64,000 bases of DNA, from positions 186,001-250,000 of the forward strand of contig CAZZJC010000001.1 of assembly GCA_964654285.1 (NCBI GenBank), written 5' to 3'. A program made the translations under genes and the position numbers. Of the stretch, positions 1-7,506 are shown piece by piece. This DNA comes from BJHQ01 sp964654285. Its GTDB lineage: Bacteria > Planctomycetota > UBA11346. Under the pieces are notes generated by a model that saw only the letters and a program-made list of their open reading frames with translations, did not search any database and was not told the DNA's origin. Positions within the stretch are counted from its first letter, which is position 1. Every line of letters starts with the position of its first letter.

Positions 1-623
1 CCGCCGGCGCGCTGTTCGCCGCGCCGCCCTTCGACCGCACGCCGCCGGCGCTGCGCCGCCTGAACGACGTGGCTTTCAGCGGCGACGGCGAACCGACCGC
101 CTATCCGCAGTTCCCCGCCGCGCTCGACCTGGCGGTGCGGGCGCTCGCCGCGCGGGGCCTTTCCCAGGTGAAGGTGGTGGTGATCACCAACGCGACCTTG
201 TTCGACCGCCCTGCGGTCGCCGATGCGCTGGTCGCGCTCGACCGGCGCGCGAGCGAGGTCTGGGCCAAGCTCGACGCCGGCACGCAGGAGCACTTCGCCC
301 GCATCGACCGCAGCCGATTCCCCCTCGACCGGATCCTCGCCAACCTGCTCGCGCTCGGCCGGCGCCGGCCGCTGGTGATCCAGTCGCTCTTCCTGCGCGT
401 CGCCGGAGCAGCGCCCACGGAGGCCGAGACCAGCGCGTATCTCGCGCGCCTGCGCGCCCTGGCGGCCGACGGCTGCCGCATCAGCCGCGTCCAGGTCTAC
501 ACCACCGCCCGGCCCACCGCCGAAAACTTCTGCGCCCCCCTGACCCGGGCCGAGGTCGATGCGATCGCCGCCGGCGTGCGCAGGCTCGGCCTCGAAGCCG
601 AGGCGTTCTACGCGCCGGAATAA
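1..623 (+). CDS. Radical SAM protein, 3' part only
   Basis: The reading frame is open from the left edge, so the true start and the CxxxCxxC iron-sulfur motif lie outside the window. The visible 206 residues include LNDVAFSGDGEPT, the glycine-rich SAM-contacting strand (consensus FSGxGEPT) of radical SAM enzymes, followed by the alternating alpha/beta pattern of the partial TIM barrel (VKVVVITNATL, VWAKLDAG, VIQSLFLR, RVQVYTTAR). A GTG codon at 69 lies inside this strand and is not a plausible start. The specific substrate cannot be told. The gene ends 21 bases from the end of the convergent chemoreceptor gene. Family assignment is firm; function is unknown. Confidence 0.8.
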   Translation, partial: AGALFAAPPFDRTPPALRRLNDVAFSGDGEPTAYPQFPAALDLAVRALAARGLSQVKVVVITNATLFDRPAVADALVALDRRASEVWAKLDAGTQEHFARIDRSRFPLDRILANLLALGRRRPLVIQSLFLRVAGAAPTEAETSAYLARLRALAADGCRISRVQVYTTARPTAENFCAPLTRAEVDAIAAGVRRLGLEAEAFYAPE

Positions 624-644
624 ACCTGAACGTCCAGCGGTGCG

Positions 645-3551
645 TCAACCCACCTTGAACCGCGCCACGGCGGCGTTGAGTTCCTCGCTCAGTTTGGCCA
701 GATTCCGCGCGGCGGCGCCGGCCTCGCCGGCAGCGGTGTCGGTGCGGCGCGATTCTTCAGCGACGGTGGCGATGCCGCCCGCGATGCCGGTCGCGCCCTG
801 GGCGGCCTCCTGCACCGAACGGCCCATCTCGCTGGTGGTCGCGGCCTGCTGCTCGACCGCTGACGCGACGGTCTGCTGCAAGGAGTCGATGCGCTGGATG
901 GTGCCGTCGACGGCGGCGAGTTCGCCTGCGGTGGTGCGCAGGCCCTGCTGGATCTGGCCGATGCGGGCGGCGACCTCGCCGCTCGCCTTCTGGGTCTGGC
1001 GCGCGAGTTCCTTCACCTCGCCGGCGACCACGGCGAAGCCCTTGCCGGCGTCGCCGGCGCGCGCGGCTTCGATGGTGGCATTCAGCGCGAGCAGATTCAC
1101 CTGCTCCGCGATGTCGTTGATCAGCTTGATGATCGAGCCGATCTCCTCGCCGACCTTGGCCAGGGCGGCCATGCCGGCGCTGGCGCGCTGGCTCGCCGCC
1201 ACGCCGTCCTTGGCCGCACCGGCGGCCTGCTGCGCGGTGCGGGCGATCTCGCGCGTGCTGGCGTCGAGTTCCTGCACCGCCGTGGCGACGGCGGCGACGG
1301 CGGCTGAGACCTGCGACGCGGTGCTGGCGACGGTCTGGGCCTGGCGCGCGGTTTCCCCGGCCGACGCGCCTAACCCGCTGCCGATGCCGGTCAGGCGGGT
1401 CGATTGCTCGGCCAGGCCCTTGGCATTCTGGGAAATGGTGCGCACCGCCGCCGCCATGGCGGCAAGCGCCCGGTCGAGCGCACCGGCCATGCGACCGAAC
1501 TCATCGCTGCGTTTCAGGTCCAGCCGGGTGGTGAGATCGCCGTCGGCGACCGTGGTCAGGGTACGTTCGGCCAGCACCGCCGGCTGCGAGAATCGACCGG
1601 ACAGGGCGAGCGCAGCAAGCAGGCCGATCACCGTCACCGCCAGCCCGGCCAGGCCGAGGTGGAGCACCACCCCGAGGCTGCGCCGGTGCGCATCCGCGTT
1701 GATCTCGCGCGGGACCTCCAGGAGTTCGTCGGCGGGCAGGGTCGTGGCCACGCCGTAGCGATGTTCGCCGATGCGCAGCGAACTCCAGGCGCAGTATTTT
1801 TCAACTTTCTCGAAGACATACGAGGCGGAATCCTCCTGGCCGGTGAGGATCCGTTCGCGCACGATGGCGGCGAGCTCCGCCCCGCGCTTGGGATCCGACA
1901 GGTCGACGCCGTCCTTGAGGGAGTACTTCGGATGCGAGATCAGCACGCCCTTGGCGTTGATGATCCAGGGATAGCCGGTGCGGCCGTAGCGGTGCCCGCC
2001 GATCGATGCCGAGACGACCTCCCAGTCCAGGCTGACGGTGACCAGACCTATGGTCTTCCCCCCCACCGCTACCGGGATGACTGCGCGCAATTCGGGTCTG
2101 CCGGTGTTGGCGGCGATCTCGACCGGATGAAAGTAGGTCTTACCCGCCGTGGCGGCCAGCCCGGTCTTGCACCACTCCATGTGGAGTTTGGGTTTCAGCT
2201 CCTTGGCCGGCTGGCCATCGATGAGCACCACCTGTTCCATGCCCTTGGCGTCGAGCACCCGGATCTGGTTGTAGAGCGGTCGCGTCTTGCCTCCGATGGT
2301 GGATACCGCCGAGGAATGGACCTTGATCAGGTCGGCTTGCAAGGCCATGCGCGCCGTCTTGACCTCCTCCGCCACCACCGCGTCGACCGGGCCGGTGTAG
2401 AGGATGGTCCAGCCCCAGCTCGGCAGGCGTACGTAGGCGGCGAAGCGGCGCTCGCCCTTGATCACGTAGTCGAACGAGGCCGCCTGGCCCTCGGGCAGGG
2501 TCGAGGCGATGATCGGGCGGAAGTCCTCCAGACCCAGGTCTTCGACCACGCGCTTGCCCAGGCGTTCAGGATTCGCGTGGAAGATCAGCCGGCCGACTCC
2601 ATCCATTACTGCGCCGTAGCCACCGGGGATGCGGAAGTCGGCGGCCAGGACGCGGCGCTTGATGTCGATGGCCTCGGTCAGGTCGAAGCCGACGAAGGTC
2701 GCGCCCACCACCTTCGCGCCGCTGTCCAGGAGCGGCCGGTAGGCGGTCATGCACCAGGTGTCCACCGCCTTCGCCACCCCGATGTAGGGCTTGCCCGCAA
2801 GCACGCTGGCGACGACCGGATTGGGCGTGCCGTCGGCACGCAGCGCCGGAATGAAGGTGCCCACCGCGCGGTTGCCGTCGGCCGCCTTGACGCTGGTGGC
2901 GATGCGCAGCAGGTCGCCGGCCGCATTCAGGCGCTGGAAGATCGTGCAGCGATTGCCGGTCAGGCGGGTGACCTCGTCGACCACCGGGGATTCGGTCGCG
3001 AAGGTGGTGATCTTGGGAAGAGGGTGGTCATCGAAGAGCATCTCGGGCAGATCCACGGTCGTGGAAATGCGGGTGTCCTGGTCGGTGACCACCCATTTCG
3101 TCGTGGATTCGCCCTGGTTCGGCACGCCACGCATCAGGAGCAGGCGTTCGGCAACGGCCGCGTTCCCCAGCAACTGGCCTGACAGGGTCTGACGCTGGAC
3201 CAGGAATTCGCGGGCGGTCGCGGCGAGTCCGCGTTCGACCTCGGCCTTGGTCAGGGCGATGGCGTCACCGTTGCCGTTGAGGTGCTTCAGCAGCGATTGC
3301 AGCTTCGCCAACTGGGTCAGGCCCTGCACATCGGCCTCGACCCGTTCGATGATCGCGCTGACCTGGTCGCGTTCGCGCCTCGCCCCGTCGAGCAGGGCCG
3401 CGCGCTCGGTCTCCTCCATCTTGCCCGCCGCCTCGGCCGAGGTGGCCTCGATGGCCGCGCGGAACGACCAGAGCGCCACCAGCCCCAATACGATGCAGGG
3501 TACCAGGACCAGGGCGAGGGACGCGAACGAGAGCTTGGCGCGGAGGTTCAT
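645..3551 (-). CDS. Methyl-accepting chemotaxis protein with tandem Cache sensor
   Basis: 968-residue membrane chemoreceptor. An N-terminal membrane segment (residues about 8-30) precedes an unusually long extracytoplasmic region of about 600 residues. This contains a Cache_3/Cache_2-like module (around 35-390) and a second Cache module (about 395-610, with YPWIINAKGVLISHP). A second membrane segment (about 630-655), HAMP (about 660-715) and the methyl-accepting signalling domain follow. The signalling hairpin tip is visible as EQVNLLALNATIEAARAG and GKGFAVVAGEVKELAR. The C-terminus (AAVARFKVG) lacks a CheR-binding pentapeptide. No che genes are nearby. The ligand is unknown; double-Cache receptors usually bind small organic molecules. 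ATG start at 3551. Confidence 0.93.
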   Translation of the reverse strand: MNLRAKLSFASLALVLVPCIVLGLVALWSFRAAIEATSAEAAGKMEETERAALLDGARRERDQVSAIIERVEADVQGLTQLAKLQSLLKHLNGNGDAIALTKAEVERGLAATAREFLVQRQTLSGQLLGNAAVAERLLLMRGVPNQGESTTKWVVTDQDTRISTTVDLPEMLFDDHPLPKITTFATESPVVDEVTRLTGNRCTIFQRLNAAGDLLRIATSVKAADGNRAVGTFIPALRADGTPNPVVASVLAGKPYIGVAKAVDTWCMTAYRPLLDSGAKVVGATFVGFDLTEAIDIKRRVLAADFRIPGGYGAVMDGVGRLIFHANPERLGKRVVEDLGLEDFRPIIASTLPEGQAASFDYVIKGERRFAAYVRLPSWGWTILYTGPVDAVVAEEVKTARMALQADLIKVHSSAVSTIGGKTRPLYNQIRVLDAKGMEQVVLIDGQPAKELKPKLHMEWCKTGLAATAGKTYFHPVEIAANTGRPELRAVIPVAVGGKTIGLVTVSLDWEVVSASIGGHRYGRTGYPWIINAKGVLISHPKYSLKDGVDLSDPKRGAELAAIVRERILTGQEDSASYVFEKVEKYCAWSSLRIGEHRYGVATTLPADELLEVPREINADAHRRSLGVVLHLGLAGLAVTVIGLLAALALSGRFSQPAVLAERTLTTVADGDLTTRLDLKRSDEFGRMAGALDRALAAMAAAVRTISQNAKGLAEQSTRLTGIGSGLGASAGETARQAQTVASTASQVSAAVAAVATAVQELDASTREIARTAQQAAGAAKDGVAASQRASAGMAALAKVGEEIGSIIKLINDIAEQVNLLALNATIEAARAGDAGKGFAVVAGEVKELARQTQKASGEVAARIGQIQQGLRTTAGELAAVDGTIQRIDSLQQTVASAVEQQAATTSEMGRSVQEAAQGATGIAGGIATVAEESRRTDTAAGEAGAAARNLAKLSEELNAAVARFKVG

Positions 3552-3625
3552 GGGTTTGCAGCGCGATGCAGCGCTTCAATGAGTACCCTACGAACCGCCT
3601 AGGTGAAAGCCGGACCTGTCTGGTG

Positions 3626-3772
3626 TCAGCGAGGAGCGTGATCGCGTCTGGCCGGGCAGGACTCGCAGCCGCAGCCGCCACCCTTGCGAAACTTCCGCCA
3701 GGCCAGGAATCCCAGCCAGACGGCGCACAGGGCGACCATGGTCAGGGCAATAACGGTTTGCGCGCTTGGCAT
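3626..3772 (-). CDS. FeoB-associated Cys-rich membrane protein
   Basis: A 48-residue protein starting one base after the feoB stop (TGA-C-ATG), so almost certainly translationally coupled. It has one N-terminal membrane helix (VIALTMVALCAVWLGFLAW), a basic stretch (RKFRKGG) and a cysteine cluster CGCESC. This matches the short FeoB-associated cysteine-rich membrane proteins found at the 3' end of many feo operons, often FeoC-like in position. The proposed role is a membrane accessory or iron-handling partner of FeoB; this is inferred from position and composition. It is too short for standard gene finders and easily missed. Confidence 0.85.
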   Translation of the reverse strand: MPSAQTVIALTMVALCAVWLGFLAWRKFRKGGGCGCESCPARRDHAPR

Positions 3773-3773
3773 G

Positions 3774-5963
3774 TCAGCCGCCGAAGCCCAGGCGCAATCC
3801 GATTTGGAACACCGCGAAGCAGGCGATCCAGGCGAGGGCGTTCATGTAGCCGAGCTGGACCAGCGGCCAGGCCCAGCCGCCGGTCTCGCGCCGCACGACG
3901 GCGGTGGTGCTCACGCATTGCATCGCGAGGACGAACCAGACCAGCAGGGTGATCGCGGTCAGGGTGGTCCAGACCGGGCGGCCGTCGGGTCGGCGGTCGT
4001 GGCGCAGGGCCTGCTGCAATTCCTGGGTGTCCTCGCCGTCGCCGACGCTGTGCACGATGCCCATGGTCGAAACGAAGACCTCGCGCGCGGCGAAGGCGCC
4101 GACCAGGCCGATGCCGGTCTTCCAGTCGAAACCCAGCGGCGCGATGACCGGTTCGATGGCGTGGCCGATGCGGCCGGCGAACGAATGCTCCAACGCGGCG
4201 GCGGCGACCTTGCGTTCGATCTCGGCGGCGGCCTTGTCCGCCTCGGTTTTCGCGTCTTCCGCCTTCGGAGCTGCGGCCGCCGCCGGCGGGGTGGCGGCGC
4301 GGATCGCCGCTTCGCGTTCAGCCGGCAGGCCGGGGAAGGTCGCGAGCGCCCACAGGACGACGCTGAGCGCGAAGATGATGGTGCCGGCGCGTACCAGGAA
4401 CTCGCGCGTCTTGCCCCACACCGCGAGCGCGACCTGGCGGGCTTGCGGCACCTGGTAGGTCGGCAGTTCGAGGATGAACGGCGTCGCCGCGCCGATGCGC
4501 GCGAACAGCCGCACGGCGAGCGCAGTGAATACTGCTGCGAGGATGCCCAGGACGTAGGCGCCCATCAGCAGCAGGCCCTTCTGCCACCAGGCCCAAGACG
4601 AGAAGAACGTCTCGATCATCAGGCCGTAGACCGGCAGGCGGGCGCTGCACGACATGAACGGTGCGACCAGGATGGTGGCCAGGCGCTCGCGCCGGCCGTC
4701 GATGGTGCGGGTGGCGAGGATCGCCGGGATGGCGCAGGCGAACGACGACAGCAGGGGGATGAAGCTCTTGCCATGCAGGCCGATGCGTGCGAGCAGCCGG
4801 TCCATGAGGAACGCCGCGCGCGCCAGGTAGCCGGAGTCCTCCAGCATGGCGAGGAAGGCGAAGAGCAGGACGATCTGCGGCACGAAGCCGACCACCCCGC
4901 CGACGCCGGCGATGACGCCGTCCTGCAGCAGATCCGTGAGCAGGCCCGGACCGATCCAGCCGGCGAGATGGTCGCCGAGCCAGGCCTGGGCGGCGCCGAG
5001 CGCTTCCTTCACCGGCGCGGCGATGAGGAAGATCGCCGCGAACAGGCTGGACATGATCAGCGCGAAGAAGCCGAGGCCCAGCACGGGATTCAGCAGCAGG
5101 GCATCCGCGCGCTCGGTCAGGCTCGGCGTCGCTGGTCCGGCGACGACGCAGCGCGCGACCACGCCGTCGATCCAGCGGTAGCGCGCCTCGATGTCGGCCT
5201 GCATCGCGTCGGTGCGGGCGGCGGCGAGGCGGGCGCGGACGGCCTCCAAGCGCGGACCCAGATCCGCATCGCGGCGCAGCGGTTCGAGGTCCGGCGCGGG
5301 ATCGTCGAGGATCAACCGCCGGGCGGTGATCGCGTCGCCGGCGCAGCCCAGGGCGAGCGGGGCGACTTCGCGCTCGATCGCCTCGACGCTGGCCCATGGT
5401 GTCGGCAAAAGAGCTGGCACGGGCGCCGGGCCGCGTGCGAGCGCGGCGGCGACCGCGTTGCGCAGCGCCTCGACGCCGCTGCCGCTGCGCCCGATCACCG
5501 GCACCACGGGAACCCCGAGCGCCGCCGCCAGCGCCGCCGCATCGATGCGGGCGCCGCGCCGTTCGGCCACGTCGGTCATGTTCAGGGCCACCACCAGCGG
5601 CAGGCCGAGTTCGGCCAGCTGGCTGAACAGCAGCAGGTTCCGCGCCAGGTTGCTCGCATCGACCACCGCGATGAGGGCATCCGGGCGCGGCGTGTCGGCG
5701 CGCAGGCCGCGCAGGACCTCCATCGCGACGCGTTCATCCGGCGAGGCCGTCACCAGGCTGTAGGTGCCCGGCAGATCGATCACGTCGATCGGGCGTCCTG
5801 CCATCATCGCGCGGCCGGTCTTCTTCTCGACCGTCACCCCGGGATAGTTGGCGACATGCTGGCGCAGCCCGGTCAGGGCGTTGAACAGCGTCGTCTTGCC
5901 GCTGTTGGGATTTCCCGCCAGGGCGACGGTGGCGATCGGACCAGGAGGGGGGTTGGTGGTCAT
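3774..5963 (-). CDS. feoB: Ferrous iron transport protein B
   Basis: 729-residue inner-membrane Fe(II) transporter. The N-terminal G domain carries G1 GNPNSGKTTLFN, G3 DLPGTYSL and G4 NMTD (N and D bind guanine). A helical GDI-like spacer (about 170-275) leads to the polytopic membrane part with two nucleoside-recognition Gate repeats and the FeoB C-terminal core (for example AFACAIPAILATRTI-like region and CSARLPVYGLMIETF). Length is normal for the family. An Ala/Lys/Glu-rich insertion (AAAAPKAEDAKTEADKAA) sits in a loop near residue 560. Downstream of feoA with a 130-base gap, upstream of the Cys-rich partner. Expected to be iron-repressed through the Fur-like box before feoA. Confidence 0.97.
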   Translation of the reverse strand: MTTNPPPGPIATVALAGNPNSGKTTLFNALTGLRQHVANYPGVTVEKKTGRAMMAGRPIDVIDLPGTYSLVTASPDERVAMEVLRGLRADTPRPDALIAVVDASNLARNLLLFSQLAELGLPLVVALNMTDVAERRGARIDAAALAAALGVPVVPVIGRSGSGVEALRNAVAAALARGPAPVPALLPTPWASVEAIEREVAPLALGCAGDAITARRLILDDPAPDLEPLRRDADLGPRLEAVRARLAAARTDAMQADIEARYRWIDGVVARCVVAGPATPSLTERADALLLNPVLGLGFFALIMSSLFAAIFLIAAPVKEALGAAQAWLGDHLAGWIGPGLLTDLLQDGVIAGVGGVVGFVPQIVLLFAFLAMLEDSGYLARAAFLMDRLLARIGLHGKSFIPLLSSFACAIPAILATRTIDGRRERLATILVAPFMSCSARLPVYGLMIETFFSSWAWWQKGLLLMGAYVLGILAAVFTALAVRLFARIGAATPFILELPTYQVPQARQVALAVWGKTREFLVRAGTIIFALSVVLWALATFPGLPAEREAAIRAATPPAAAAAPKAEDAKTEADKAAAEIERKVAAAALEHSFAGRIGHAIEPVIAPLGFDWKTGIGLVGAFAAREVFVSTMGIVHSVGDGEDTQELQQALRHDRRPDGRPVWTTLTAITLLVWFVLAMQCVSTTAVVRRETGGWAWPLVQLGYMNALAWIACFAVFQIGLRLGFGG

Positions 5964-6093
5964 GCGGGGTTTTTCAGCGGGAAATCGAGCTTACTCCTGG
6001 GCCGATACGCTCCAGCCAGGCAAGGCGTGGCGACGATCAGGGGATGTGCAGGTGATCGCGAGGCGTGTCCCACCACGACGCCAGGCACGAAGA

Positions 6094-6372
6094 TCACTCC
6101 CGGGTGCAGGCGACGTGGGCGGCTTGTTCAGCGCGCAGGCTCAACAGGTAGCCGCGCACCTTGAGCTCGATCGGATCGCCCAGCGGGGCGCGACGGACCA
6201 CATCGACGGCGACGCCTCGGGTCAGGCCCATCTCCAGCAGGCGGCGGCGCAGGCTGATGTCGCCGGTGACGCCGCAGACCCGAGCGGAGCTGCCGGCCGG
6301 CAGCAGGTCAAGCCGGGTCGGGACGACCTGGGTGGGGGCGGTGGCGACCGGACTGAGGGCAGCGAGGCTCAT
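6094..6372 (-). CDS. feoA: Ferrous iron transport protein A
   Basis: 92-residue cytosolic SH3-like protein that supports FeoB-dependent Fe(II) uptake. The typical core is present: LPAGSSARVCGV, then LRRRLLEMGLTRG (the conserved R-L-x-E-M-G-hydrophobic-x-x-G motif), then a strand region ending LKVRGYLLSLRAEQAAHV. First gene of feoA-feoB-Cys-rich partner. The ATG at 6372 lies only about 19 bases from a Fur-like palindrome, so repression would block the promoter directly. There is a 130-base spacer to feoB in which I see no gene. Confidence 0.95.
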   Translation of the reverse strand: MSLAALSPVATAPTQVVPTRLDLLPAGSSARVCGVTGDISLRRRLLEMGLTRGVAVDVVRRAPLGDPIELKVRGYLLSLRAEQAAHVACTRE

Positions 6373-6390
6373 GGCAGGGAAGCTATCTTA

Positions 6391-6407
6391 TTGAGAACCA
6401 TTTGCAA
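6391..6407. promoter_or_regulatory. Fur-like box upstream of feoA
   Basis: TTGAGAACCATTTGCAA lies between the end of the Nudix gene and the feoA start. On the minus strand it reads TTGCAAATGGTTCTCAA, close to known ferric-uptake-regulator sites of the type TGCAAATGATTCTCA. The two halves form an imperfect 7-1-7 inverted repeat. Its place directly before the only iron-uptake operon in the window supports the call. No footprint evidence is available from sequence. Confidence 0.65.
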
Positions 6408-7238
6408 CTACGACAGGGTTGCGGAATCCAGCCGGATGCCGCAGCGGGCCGCCAAGGGTTCGAACCACATCGACCCGAAATGCACCCGACCCCAGGCCAG
6501 CAGCTGGATGCGGGCGATCGGCGTCGGTTGGGCATCGGCCAGGATCGCAGCGGCCAGGGCGCTCGCCTCGGCCGCGACCGCCCAGGGCCGGTCATGTTCA
6601 TCCGGGTCGAGCCGGCCTTCGACGGCATTGCGATCCAGGCGGACGTGGGCGCCGAACAGCAGTTCCGGCTGGACCAGCAAGCTGTCTTCCACCAGTCCGA
6701 GGCAGTCCAGGCGGCTGAGGTCTGCAGCGTGGAGGCCGGTCTCTTCGCTGAGTTCGCGCCGGATCTCGCCCGGGACATCGCCGGCGCGATCGGGTTCGAC
6801 GCAACCGCCGAAGGGATGCACCCGGCCAGCATAGAGCGAGACCCGTTGGCTGCGCCGGCCCAGGATCAGCCAATGATCGGCCGTGACCACGACCGCGCTG
6901 ACCCCGAGCGGATCCGCCCGGCGTTCACGCGGCAGGGAGCGATCGCGGCAATTCGTGCCCCAGAACCAGCGGTAGCTGGTCGGGCTGAGGGCGAGGTCGA
7001 GCCGCGCCGTGCTGGCGCGATGGCCTTCCAACCGGGCGAGCGGCCCGTCGAACAGGTGCCGACCTGCCCGGCTCGCCTCGGCCAGCGCGGCGGCCCAGGA
7101 CTTTTCCACGCGGGAGGTGTCGGCCGGAGTGGGCCGGAACCCGCTCGGCACGGTCTGCGAACCGATCTGTTCCGGCGCCCAGCGGCCGAGCGCATGCACG
7201 GTGATGGCGGCTTCCGTCTGGGCGGGACGCGGAATCAT
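6408..7238 (-). CDS. NUDT22-like Nudix hydrolase
   Basis: 276 residues from the preferred ATG at 7238; the frame stays open to an ATG at 7319, but the extra 27 residues look like non-coding leader. The Nudix signature RRELSEETGL is present, preceded by PFGGCVEPDRAG with a few residues inserted before the REUxEExGU part. Upstream, TSYRWFWGTN and ADPLGVSAVVVTAD match the pattern of animal NUDT22 (TSYRxFxGTN, ADPLGVGAALATAD), a UDP-glucose/UDP-galactose pyrophosphatase. The leading EAAITV and the LFDGPLARL element also fit. Activity on UDP-sugars is an inference from that resemblance. The gene ends one base beyond the Fur-like box. Downstream of mutL, separated by a dispersed repeat. Confidence 0.75.
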   Translation of the reverse strand: MIPRPAQTEAAITVHALGRWAPEQIGSQTVPSGFRPTPADTSRVEKSWAAALAEASRAGRHLFDGPLARLEGHRASTARLDLALSPTSYRWFWGTNCRDRSLPRERRADPLGVSAVVVTADHWLILGRRSQRVSLYAGRVHPFGGCVEPDRAGDVPGEIRRELSEETGLHAADLSRLDCLGLVEDSLLVQPELLFGAHVRLDRNAVEGRLDPDEHDRPWAVAAEASALAAAILADAQPTPIARIQLLAWGRVHFGSMWFEPLAARCGIRLDSATLS

Positions 7239-7400
7239 CCCAAATCTCGCATGAGAATCCCACATTCCACGGCCAGATGACACGGGTGAACGGATTGGGG
7301 GATTTCCCGCCGGCACCAATCGGGTGAGGAGATCGGGTCGGCCGCTTGAACGTTGACCACACCGGCCGGGCTCAAGATCGCTACAACCATAAATTCAGGG

Positions 7401-7503
7401 AAAAATCGCAAGAGTGCCCCAGATGCAAGGCGGGAGGAAGGAGTGTGGCAGCGCCAGCAGACTTCCGACCAACGCAGCAGGTGGGGCGCTATTGCGATTT
7501 TTT
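7401..7503 (-). repeat. Dispersed palindromic element, copy A
   Basis: A 103-base unit bounded by perfect 11-base inverted repeats, AAAAATCGCAA (7401-7411) and TTGCGATTTTT (7492-7502). Inside, a second arm pair (GCCCCA 7416-7421 with TGGGGC 7482-7487) continues the palindrome. Bases 7418-7455, read on the minus strand, are identical over 38 bases to 23866-23903 of copy B. It starts three bases after the mutL stop codon and lies between mutL and the Nudix gene. The T-run at the end would let it work as a terminator. No protein is encoded. Confidence 0.85.
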
Positions 7504-7506
7504 GGC

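Noticed and set aside
3684..6164. 826-residue plus-strand open frame across feoB
   Set aside because: Same antisense composition; feoB on the minus strand is complete and well conserved.
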